NCBI GenBank assembly: GCA_003991915.1 | Contig: RQTK01000049.1 | Coordinates: forward strand, 732,500-796,499 | DNA: 64,000 nucleotides | Direction: 5' to 3' | Source of the DNA: Elysia chlorotica | Taxonomy: Eukaryota; Mollusca; Gastropoda; Plakobranchidae | Shown here: positions 39,401 through 47,970 of the stretch, piece after piece | Numbering within the stretch: the first letter of the stretch is position 1 | How the letters are laid out: every line of letters begins with the position of its first letter | Notes under the pieces: model-generated | The model's database searches: none | What the model saw: only the letters and a program-made list of their open reading frames with translations | What the model was told of the DNA's origin: nothing | Made by a program: the position numbers and the translations under genes

Positions 39401-40949
39401 GAATCACCCTGGGCTGGGGCAGGGAGTCCCCACCACTCGAGGAGCTGGGAACATTGGACGTACCTGCAATGGAGATAAATATAAAATGTTCACTATTGAA
39501 GCATTATGTTATATGTACATATGGACATTGTTTTCTTCTCTAATTTATTTTATAACTAGCTTTGGTTTGGTTGGACTGTTAATGTTTAATGTCAACAGCT
39601 AGGCATGGGTCATTGTCAAGACAAGCATCTGAAAACTGTACATGCAATGACATAGAGACAGTAAAGGATACCAGGGTCCGTATTCATGACCGGACGTAAA
39701 CTAGGCCTAAAAAACTGACGTAGTTAGTACTAATTTTTTTACTTAGACTAAGTCCGTATTCATAGAAAATTTTTGTCGTCTAAAAAAAGGAGGGAAAGTG
39801 AAAATGTAGACGCCATCTTGAAATTTTATAGAGCTTACAAATAAAATTATGAAAATTAAGTACCAAAACTCAAATCTATAATCGTATTCTAAAATCTTAT
39901 GAACTACTGGATGGAACAATTCATTTGACCTACTTTCTTAAAGTAGATCTAAATTATGAAAAATCTTTAAAATGCGTGATTATCTTATTAGGTGTGGCAA
40001 AATGGTAAAATTAAACTATAAAACAACTAAAATATTACTAAAACAACACAGAAGTCATTATAATTGAGTTTTAATAGGCTTTAGATGCACTTGCGACCAA
40101 ATTCTACCCCTTAGTCCTGCCTCCCAGCAGGTGTAAACTTGCGTCCAAATTTAGTACTAGGAAATTCCCATGAATAGGTCGGAGACTAAATTTGAATTTC
40201 AGGCGTAAGTTTCGTCTTCACATGAATATGGCCCCTGGACTACTGTCTTAGTCTATCACTGTGTCAGATTATACTGACAGCGACCCAATCATTAGGGGAC
40301 ACAATCCAACAAACAAATTGTTCAGCTTCTGGGCTCAAACAGGAAATCTTCGTAATGGAAGACCTATGCTCTACCATTCAAGCCAGCTTGACTTCATCCC
40401 TCTGTTGTTGTTGATTTTTTTTTCTTTTTAGGATATAGAAGAAACTAGGCCTATAAGTTTTTCTATGTCTATCTCTAAAGAGCAATACATTTGTAAATAA
40501 TTACATATATTTATATTTATTCCAAGACCCAAATCTGAAAATATTCATTATTATTCTTTTTTTGTGGCTCTACCACCAGGAATTCACTGTCTTTATAAGG
40601 GCATGTTTCAAACATAAACTGATTATAACATTCAGTCAACTCAATTGAAACAAATTCTTAACATAAACAAAACTGCTGTACCATGTTGTGATTGCTGCAT
40701 GTCTGATGCACTGTTTGAAGCGTTTCCTGTAGTTGCTGCGCCAGCATTCAGAGAGATGTACTTGGCTCGAAGTTGGTCCAGCTGCATGGTGTATGGAGCA
40801 GAGGCGGCTTCAAACGCAATGTGCTCCAGCAAAACGCGCTTTGAGCCTGCAACAACATCTTTGTCCAAGTTTTGCTGCTTGTTACCCCGCTTCAACGAGG
40901 CCTTGAGAGAGTTGTGTATCTCCTCAATGTTGCCTGGTGACTCGGGCAT
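25621..40949 (-). CDS. USP36: Ubiquitin carboxyl-terminal hydrolase 36/42-like, complete
   Basis: A cysteine protease that removes ubiquitin; in animals USP36 (Drosophila scrawny) acts in the nucleolus and on histone H2B, stabilising rRNA-synthesis factors. Eighteen coding exons from 5' to 3': 40949-40682, 39463-39236, 38774-38664, 38439-38337, 37587-37520, 37237-37167, 36804-36722, 36144-36067, 35812-35719, 35371-35246, 33933-33778, 33420-33348, 32781-31735, 30179-29451, 28123-27971, 27303-27191, 26593-26507, 25719-25621. All borders are GT-AG, phases join throughout, and the lengths sum to 3,687 nt (1,228 codons plus TAA). Catalytic residues: Cys near 138 (NMGNTCFFNS), His near 391 (SSDHGHYYSF), Asp near 408 (MNDS). 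A CxxC pair near 262/265 and another near 309/312 form the usual zinc ribbon. A Ser-rich middle, a basic KKHKHKK region and a conserved C-terminal WDG block follow. Human USP36 is about 1,120 residues. Confidence 0.95.
26130..26290 (-). repeat. Diverged 3' end of an RTE-type LINE
   Basis: CAAGGACCATGCTTCGTAGA and GCGATCATGCCCCTCCACAC correspond to the 3'-terminal CAAGTACCATGCCTCATGGC and GTGATCATGTCCCTCCATAT of the RTE copies at 47.1 and 48.0 kb. It is an old 5'-truncated fragment in the last USP36 intron region. Confidence 0.6.
26617..26690 (-). repeat. SINE tail fragment
   Basis: GTTGAGTTAATTTAACGTCC, then AACACCAGCACTATATAGAC: the reverse complement of the SINE 3' end (compare 45290-45335). 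It lies in the USP36 intron just after the exon 26507-26593. Confidence 0.7.
28230..28665 (+). repeat. Possible CR1/L2-like LINE 3' relic
   Basis: The end of this stretch, TGTAAAACGCTCTGAGC...GGGTAGAGCGATAAAGAAAC, has the form of the common tail that ends many invertebrate CR1/L2-type LINEs and derived SINEs. Upstream, TGGTGTGGTACCAAATTC... weakly resembles the RT C-terminal WxxLP...FKK region. Identification is tentative. Confidence 0.35.
29155..29229. repeat. 37-bp near-perfect inverted repeat
   Basis: Left arm 29155-29191 and right arm 29193-29229 are reverse complements at 35 of 37 positions, separated by one base. Arms begin ATAAAGGTGGTAATAGG. It lies in the USP36 intron between exons 28123 and 29451. 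Confidence 0.9.
29451..30179 (-). CDS. USP36: USP36 basic/nucleolar-type exon
   Basis: A 729-nt exon with lysine-rich runs (KKHKKQKHRREEK, KRKKKHKHKKDKKRKRK) alternating with SDSDSE acidic serine patches. Such runs act as nucleolar localisation signals in human USP36. Phase 1 in and out. The frame closes if the intron at 29450 is not removed, so retention would truncate the protein. Confidence 0.92.
31735..32781 (-). CDS. USP36: USP36 large Ser/Pro-rich exon
   Basis: A 1,047-nt exon encoding a low-complexity, probably disordered region rich in Ser, Asn, Pro and Lys, with an acidic DDDSESDSD patch. It joins in phase 1 at both ends. The long antisense open frame at 31707-32363 is a shadow of this exon. 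Confidence 0.93.
35246..35371 (-). CDS. USP36: USP36 exon with catalytic histidine and aspartate
   Basis: Encodes YGVLVHSGFSSDHGHYYSFV and then WYCMNDSV, the His and Asp boxes of the USP fold. All three catalytic residues are therefore intact and the enzyme should be active. 126 nt, phase 0 at both ends. Confidence 0.95.
36373..36450. repeat. (ATT)n/(CAT)n microsatellite
   Basis: A pure trinucleotide run, (ATT)n passing into (CAT)n, within a USP36 intron. Confidence 0.95.
37694..37775 (-). repeat. SINE tail fragment
   Basis: GTTGAGTTGGTTTATCGTCC, ATAGGCTATATTGTGGACGG and ACCCCAAGACTGAGC match the reverse complement of the SINE 3' portion. The rest of the element is absent. Confidence 0.7.
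39236..39463 (-). CDS. USP36: USP36 exon with catalytic cysteine
   Basis: Encodes RVILYPEERVKMEW and the Cys box GAGLVNMGNTCFFNSTLQCL, followed by LTYTAPLVNYCLS. The cysteine nucleophile is in NTC. Phase 1 at both ends, 228 nt. Confidence 0.95.
39550..40395 (-). repeat. SINE interrupted by a MITE
   Basis: The tail (about 39550-39668, ACTGTTAATGTTTAATGTCA and following) and the head (about 40255-40395) belong to one reverse-oriented tRNA-derived SINE. On the minus strand the head reads TGGCTTGAATGGTAGAGCAT (A-box-like) and later GTTTGAGCCC (B-box-like). A DNA-transposon-like sequence of about 570 bp sits between them. Confidence 0.6.
39669..40241. mobile_element. MITE-like element with inverted termini
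   Basis: The left end CCAGGGTCCGTATTCATGAC matches the reverse complement of the right end, CCAGGGGCCATATTCATGTG, at most positions. Further copies of CCGTATTCAT and CCCATGAATAGG lie inside. There is no coding sequence. The target-site duplication was not resolved. It is inserted in a SINE within USP36 intron 1 of the coding region. Confidence 0.6.
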
Positions 40950-40969
40950 GTGAAGGGATTTTGATTACC
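40682..40969 (-). CDS. USP36: USP36 first coding exon
   Basis: On the minus strand an acceptor (ATTACAG) at about 40970 precedes 20 untranslated bases and the ATG at 40949. The exon encodes the N terminus (MPESPGNIEEIHNSLKASLK, a KRVLLEHIAFE segment typical of USP36/42, and a Ser/Gln-rich end) and stops at a GTACAG donor in phase 1. The acceptor implies an upstream non-coding exon. Confidence 0.88.
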
Positions 40970-42374
40970 CTGTAATTAATTTTTTAAATGTCATTAAGTC
41001 TTTAAATGTGTATGATCAGTTTTAAAACACATTGTGCCAACATTTTCTATTTAGTTCCCCTGTGAAAAACCATATGTATGAATTTCAAAATGTCCCATCA
41101 AAACCTAAAAATCAGGCTGAAGTGTAAATTGAGGGAATCGGTTCTGGAGAGAAAAAAATGTATAATATGTAGACCCAAGTCCAATACGAACATTACAGTA
41201 TAAATATCAGCGGGAGCATTCTAACAATTCTTTTGATTAAAAAGGGTTAGGCCATGAATTCAATTGAAGACATCTTAACTAAATTGCGACTTGGGGGAAA
41301 TATCGTCAGATTGCGTAGAAGTACCAGGAACAAATATATATTTAGGGTGTATGCCAATTTCGAAGAGGTGGTATAGATGATAAGGAGAATATAATAGCTT
41401 AAATCCCACAGTTCTCTTAATACATGTATGCAACTGCATTGACATTTAACAAGGAACAACAGACACAGTATACAGAGGAAAACTAATCAGTCCACCCAGA
41501 CTTGTGTCATTACAGAAGCAATTAAAAAGATAAATAAACACTTAATACAGCTCATACTCATATATGCAAATAGAGATTTACACACAACAACAAAATCTGC
41601 AAATATCTTGTGATGATAACAGATTATAAACACTTCTAGAGATAGAGATCTAGACTACAAGACTAGATCAATCTACAAAATCTACATGCCAAATTGTGTT
41701 GCCCGTTTCCAGATTCTAGAGATAGGGTTACAAATTATACAAAATGATGTTTCTAATCTATATATATCTTAAATCGATATAAGATCTAGATCTATATAAT
41801 CTAGATCATTTTATTTTTAAAACTTTGTTGTGTACACAGGAGTAGAAATTTAGACACACTAAATCTAGACCTAGATCTATGGTTTCTACTTTCAGTTTTG
41901 GTTACCCTTCAGTTCAAACCTAATCAAACCAATTTCAGCAATATTTAAATGAGATCTGATACAATAAATCTTAAAATGTGAGGATAGAAAATACATTGGG
42001 AGTCTATTAAAGACTTACAATTGTAAGTGTGTTTAGTTAGCCTATTTCGAATAGGGTTCTCTTTGAAATTGAGAGAAAATCCGGAGGCTTGGTTTTTCGC
42101 CAGTCGCCACGATCTTTTTTTCATTTCCGGTAATGCGCGTTGTACCACAGGATACGGGCACTTTCGTTTCTAATAAGATTGTTTACCTTGCCAAGGGTAG
42201 GCCTACTTTCGTTTTCGATCCCGATTTGTCTCAGTATATATCTCAAATTAAGCCATCTAGAACTAGATCTACATAATTATCCTAACAAATTGAAGACTGG
42301 CATTGACTTGGAAATCGCAACTCAGATTTAAATATATTTGCACTCAGGAAAATCCCTCGAAACATAAATCTAAA
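40970..42374. promoter_or_regulatory. Probable shared USP36 / coiled-coil gene promoter region
   Basis: USP36 (minus) and the 42375 gene (plus) are head to head. On the minus strand a GTAAGT donor lies at plus 42012-42017, a good candidate for the end of a non-coding USP36 exon 1 starting near 42,120; its partner acceptor is at 40970. The plus gene would begin close to 42,140. The region has repeated AGATCTAG motifs at 41,636-41,885 and 42,250-42,270. No TATA box stands out. Transcript starts are inferred. Confidence 0.45.
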
Positions 42375-42854
42375 ATGCATAATATTATCTCAAAGTCAAA
42401 TTCAAAAAGTGTTCCTCTGATTGGGGCATTCAGGCAATTGATGTGTAGATCCAGGGAGCTGCAATCGAATAATAGTCAAATGAAATGGTTTCAAAGTTTA
42501 AGGTGTCTTTCAGTTGCAAAGGGGAGAATATCTGTCCAGGGATCATTTCAAATTTTATATAGTCCGACAAATGTGCAGAATTTGAAAATGCAGCATCTTT
42601 ATCAAATCCGCCACATCAGTGTAAGTGAAAAAAGACTGAAGCAAGAACTTTCAGCTGCTGATATGAAAAAGGCAATGGACCAACTTACAGAGCAGTTTAT
42701 GGAAGCTCGTGAACTAATAGAGGATGCTGTAAGTTTTAATTTAGTGACTGGTGGACATATAGATCAATTTGCAAATATCAATCCTAGGAGAAAATGAAAA
42801 AGGCTGCCGTTTTATGATTTTGCCGTCTAGACCTAGATCTTGAATTATAACCCA

Positions 42855-42934
<80 letters not shown>

Positions 42935-43622
42935 TGTTCCCCTCTCCCCCCCCTCTCTCTATATATATCTATGATTGTCTCCTTCAGTCCTTGTAAACAC
43001 TATATCTCTTAATGTTACTATTAGATCTGAGAACGTCACTATAGAAGCTGTCCATGTTTTCCAATGCTTCTGCCACCACTAAGTTTTCCATTTCAGTCAA
43101 GTAATGTTCATGTTTTGTTGATATTTAATCTGAGGTTAGTTCAAGTATTTGTACGATTCTTTTTTATTTTTTTTTAACATGTTTGGCTCTGAGAAAGTAC
43201 AGTGTCATTTGCTAATTTCATGTTTTCAAAACAAGATGTCAGAGTCCACCCTTGGCATAGTTTTTTGGTTTTATAAATTTATTACAAAGAGAGGTGAGAA
43301 GGTATGAAATATTGTTCCTTTTATGTCTCTATTAATAATAATAGATTTTTAAAATTTGATATAGTTGTATGTGTATTTTTTTTTTTATCAATTTGTAATC
43401 TATTTATTTATTTAGAGGGAGAGCATGGAGACAGTTTACTTCTCTGATGACATGGCAGAGGCACAAGAGGCAGTCACCACTACCCTGGATCAATATCAAA
43501 AGTTATTGAGTCAGTTATCAGAGAGTCAACGACAAGAGGTTTTGCGCACTATAGGACTCCGTATGGAAGAGCTAAAGGCACAGGAGCAAGCACTCAAAGA
43601 TGCTGTGCTTGATTCCCACTGA
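42375..43622 (+). CDS. Two-exon gene for a 186-residue coiled-coil, probably mitochondrial protein
   Basis: Exon 1 is 42375-42728 (GTAAGT donor), exon 2 is 43416-43622 (TTTAG acceptor, TGA at 43620-43622); they join in phase 0. I chose the first in-frame ATG at 42375. The first ~78 residues are rich in Ser, Arg, Lys and Gln with almost no acidic residues, which suits a mitochondrial targeting peptide. The C-terminal ~100 residues are helical, with MKKAMDQLTEQFMEARELIE, then VYFSDDMAEAQEAV, and end in RMEELKAQEQALKDAV. The well-formed helical C terminus looks conserved and real, but I do not recognise the family. It is not a transposon frame. Confidence 0.75.
42857..42927. repeat. (CT)n microsatellite in the intron of the coiled-coil gene
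   Basis: About 70 bp of pure CT repeat between the two exons, followed by C/T-rich sequence to 42960. Confidence 0.95.
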
Positions 43623-44410
43623 TCTCAAGTGTTTTGTTTTGAAGGTTTCATGAGTAATATATGAAGATAAAGATGCTTTTCTAACTTAAACATTTGTGAG
43701 CCATTGCATGTAATTGCTTTTGGGATAACAACAAATTGGTATGTTGTTGTTGTTGTTTGCTTTTGGGATAACAACAAATTGGTATGTTGTTGTTGGTTTT
43801 TTGTTTTGTTTTTTTTTTTTGTTAATTAAAACAAACTAAGAAATAAATGGAAACATCACAAAACAAGTTTAATTCAAATTTCTCATAAACCGGATTTTGC
43901 AAGAAAATATGTTGTTGTTTTTTGGGGGTTTTTTTTTTACTCTATTAAATTCAATTCTCAGTTTTTCTGGTTTGATTCTCGTAATTCAAAGCTCACACCA
44001 CCAATAGGCATTAAAAAAAAGTACTATCTGTCAAGAAGAATTAAATGGGTATTGCTGCCCAAGACATACCTTCAAAAGAAATGGAGTTAGAAGAAGGTTA
44101 CTATAGAAGAAAGAAAAAAACAATAGGACATGCAAATCCAAGCAATTCCAATTAAGAAGTTCACACTGTACTTTTATTTTATGTTTTTGTAATCCCTCAC
44201 CATTTTTTTTTCTCACCCAAATGTTATATATTTTTTCTCTCTAATATTTCATATCCTTGATGTATTCAAAAGTCAAAAATAGCATCTTGTTGAAAATTGT
44301 TTACCCTTTCATGAAATGTATGCATGTAGTTTGTAGGTGTTTTAGTTAAGCTTCGAAAGTTACCAGTGAAAAAACATTTTTAATGTAAAAATAAAGCTCC
44401 AGTTTGAAAT
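43623..44410 (+). other. Probable 3' UTR of the coiled-coil gene
   Basis: Non-coding AT-rich sequence follows the TGA. It includes a 43-bp tandem duplication (43714-43756 and 43757-43796, TTGCTTTTGGGATAACAACA). AATAAA at 44390-44395 is a candidate poly(A) signal. Confidence 0.4.
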
Positions 44411-45098
44411 ACGATTTTCTCAAATCCGGTATATTATGGTAGGTATCTTTGATGGGTTGTATGTCAGCTTGAACTTGAGTAACTAAATCTGTGAACCCAA
44501 CAAAATCAGAAATGGTTAGTTTTTTTCTTTTATTAGATACGGTGGCTCACATTTGTTTTGAGAATGTTTTCTAAAATATAAAATGAGGCAAAGTCCTTAA
44601 ATATCTGTATGTTGAGTAATCTAGTTGTAACAAAATTATATTGTAAGCCACTACTCTTTATTGTGGAAAAGGTAATTTTAGTATTCAATGAAAGAAAATG
44701 TCATGTTTCATTCATAAAATTTTCCTGAGAAACAATCAGGCTGAATTTGGAATCTTACACATTTAGACATAAGAAGCAATTCATGTACATGTATATCAAT
44801 CAAATGGTTTATTTCAAATACATATTGCAATACTCAAATATTGTATCCTGTACTAATTTTTGTGCAATGTTATAATTAGACTGATTATGAAGAATTTTTT
44901 CATGCTGCTTTTCTGTTCTTTCTTTCAAACCTTTCTTACTCTTTTCATGAGGAATAGCCATATGTTGATTAGTGGGGTCATACAGTTTTAGAACAGTATT
45001 TTTAGTTTTAGTCAATATACTAATGTTTTCCATTTATTTAGATAAAATTAAAAGACAAGTAAAAAATGTAATGTGATGTTTTTCAGGGGGGGGGGGGG

Positions 45099-45339
45099 GG
45101 CCCTGGGGTAGGACGTCGGCTTCCTACACAAAAGTTGGGGTTCGAGCCCTGGCGATTTCACTCCCTACTGGTTGGGTTGGTGCCAGTTTAATGTGACTGG
45201 CTGAGACAAGAGTCATGATATGCCCACCCTGTCTCGTGTGTGGCAGCATATAAAATTGTCAGACTACAGTCCTGGGGCCCGTCCACAATATATTCTATAT
45301 AGTGCTGATGTTGGACATAAAATCAACTCAACAACAACA
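45099..45339 (+). repeat. tRNA-derived SINE, near full length
   Basis: The head contains an A-box-like GGGGTAGGACGTCGG and a clear B box, GGTTCGAGCCC at 45139-45149. The body (CTACTGGTTGGGTTGGTGCC, GACTGGCTGAGACAAGAGTC, GTGTGGCAGCATATAAAATT) is followed by a tail ending AAATCAACTCAACAACAAC. The other SINE fragments in the window align to this copy, so it serves as the local reference. The superfamily was not determined. Confidence 0.85.
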
Positions 45340-46070
45340 TGTTTTTTGGTAATTTTTACTATTTTTTTGTGATTATAAGGTCTTGAACGTAATAAAGTAT
45401 ATATAATCTTGTAGCGCATCTCACAACTACAGTTGTAAAGATATTTCTCTACTTTTTTTTACTAATTCTATCAGAAAAGTCAGGATTGCAACCTGTCGGA
45501 GCCTTTTTTTTTATAATATTCATAGCGATAATGAAAAGAGATTTTTTTTTTTTCAACTTTGAGCTTTATATTGATAAAAATTGATTTTTACTCAAAATAT
45601 AAAATTCATTAAAAAGTTTGAATAAAAAATATCAATAAAAGACTCTTCAAAAGACTACTAGAGGAAAATATACACCAAATTTGGTTGCATTCTGATAAGC
45701 AGTTTCTTAGACTGAACGCACAAATCAAAAGAAACTTCATCTAGATTTGGGGAGTTGCAGTTAGTAGATAATTTCTTTTTTAATTTCATTCTTAAATCTT
45801 TGTCTTGAAATTCATTCTTCATGAAAGAGTGCATAAATTATAAGTAAAATAAATTAAATTTATCTTTTTGTAGACTTAAACATGACATTAAGACAATTTT
45901 AATAGAATTTCACGAGGAAAAGACAAAATAATAAGCACAAATATAGATTTTTGAAATGTTAAAATTATAATTATTTCAGATTAAAGTAATCTAATTCTAA
46001 AAAAAAAGTGCACTTAACACATTAAAGACATCAGCATGTTGAAGAATTTATTAAAATATTTATATCCTAA

Positions 46071-46500
46071 CTTGAATTTTATAAACTCTTGTGCAACTGT
46101 TGCAGTTTTCATATTTAAGATATGGGATGAGGTTGTTTAGTGGTAGAGTGTGCTGATTCAAATCACACATTTGGGATTCTGGTTGGGTCAGTGTAATATG
46201 AGCAAAACCCATGTATCTCTGTTTGGCAGTACATAAATAATTGAAACACTTCATACAGCTTTGGACCCGATGCCATATAGGATCTTACTTGAGCCTTGGT
46301 GTGGTGGTAGTGTGTGCTGATTCAAATCACATATTTTGGGACTCTGGGTGGGTGGGTGTCAGTATTATGTGACCCTATGAGAGAGAAATTCGGTATCTTG
46401 CTCTGTCTTTGTGTAGTAACATAATTATAAAAGGATTTAGAAATGTTGCCATATAGGATCCTCCTGGGTACTTAGAAGATGTTAAACTAGGAGACCTCTC
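46071..46500 (+). repeat. Composite (dimeric) tRNA-like SINE
   Basis: Two head-to-tail units, each with a tRNA-like start (TTTAGTGGTAGAGTGTGCTG, then GATTCAAATCACA as B box; second unit GTGGTGGTAGTGTGTGCTGATTCAAATC, written in part) and a body with GTATCT...CTGT. A second, almost identical copy is at 52768-53195. Confidence 0.75.
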
Positions 46501-47064
46501 TCCTACAAAGAAAAATATGATGCAGTTTACTTTCTTTAAAAAAAATACCCTAACGAAAGTTTGAATAAATAAAAATTCCTTTTCATGAATTTTCGATTGC
46601 AAAACTAATGCTTATTTTAGGATGTATCTTTTCCATGAACATAACAGTTTAAACATGAAGATGGCTGATGCGTTTTAACCTTTTCAAAACATTGGTGCTA
46701 GCACTTTTTTTTCCTCAGGACATGTTTATATAAAGCCTATAGTACCCCACTGCTGTGGTAACTAAAAGAAAGAATAATAGTTATGGTAACATATTACAAG
46801 ATTTTGACCACTTTCATTTCTGTAACCACGCTGTGAAAGGGTTAAAGGAGATCTTTAATGTTTTCATTGAAGAGCATTGTATATATATGCACTATATACA
46901 TCTTTTCCAGAGTAAAATATTTGAAGCTACTGGAAGACTTCTATGCAGTATATTGCCATTAAAAAATTATCACTGTTGTTTACCATTTTATAGATTTTTT
47001 ATGCCCAATTTGATGTTATTCAAATCGCAAATGGTAATTCTTTGAACTTCAATGATTAAGACCA

Positions 47065-47920
47065 TCATCATCATCATCATCAAGTACCATGCCTCATGGC
47101 GTTGGTGATCATGTCCCTCCATATCTCTCTTTCTCTGGTTAGTTTCATCTTCTCTGTAACCTTTGATATTTGTAGCCACTCCTTCATCCCGTCTGCCATT
47201 TTTTCTCTTTGCCTTCCTTGACTGCGTTTCCCATCAATCATTCCTGTCGTCACTAGATGTTCTAGTCCCTCTCTTCTCATCATGTGGCCAAAGAATGTTG
47301 TTTGCCTTTTCCTCACCTTGTTAATTATTGATGGTTTTGCCTGAGCTTCTTCTAAAACTTCTTTGTTTGATTTCTTTTCTGTCCAAGAGATGCGGAGCAT
47401 TCGTCTTAAAAACCACATTTCTATTGCTTTTAGTTTCTTTTCTATCTGCTTTGACACCGTCCACGCCTCGCAACCATACATTAGAATAGGTTCTATGTAG
47501 CACTGAAGGACCCTTTTTCTTGTTTGGATGGAGATGCGCTTATTTGTTAAGATGGTTTTCATGCGCTGGAAACTTGCCTTTGACTGCGCTATGCGAGATG
47601 ATATTTCGATGTTGTTTCTGCCATCGCCTGATATTATTGCCCCTAGATATTTAAAGCGGTCACTTTGTTTGAGTTTGGTTCCTTTGATATAGATGTCACT
47701 CGTGGCGATATCTGTTCCTTGCTGATAACCATTACCTCTGTCTTTTTACTGTTCAGTTCTAATCCTTTTTTCCTGCTCTCCTCTTTTGTAGATCATTGTT
47801 GTTTTCTGCTAACAATACTGTATCGTCGGCATATCTAAGGTTGTTGATATTGTGACCTCCCACTTTTATTCCAGGATGTCCTTCTAAGTTTCGCATGATT
47901 AATTCACTGTAAAGAGAGAA
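47065..47920 (-). pseudogene. 5'-truncated second RTE 3' copy
   Basis: Starts on the minus strand at sequence equivalent to just upstream of the RT MRNLEG region and includes YADD. It has an 18-bp deletion near 47790 and a frameshift relative to the long copy, and runs to the (TGA)n tail at 47065-47081. It has no flanking duplication of its own. Confidence 0.8.
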
Positions 47921-47970
47921 TCATCCGGTGAAAAACGGCTTTCCGTCAGGCTAACTAAAATGGGGTAATT

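Noticed and set aside
45099-45180. Genuine tRNA gene
   Set aside because: A and B boxes are present but no cloverleaf acceptor stem could be formed, and the sequence continues into a SINE body shared with other copies.
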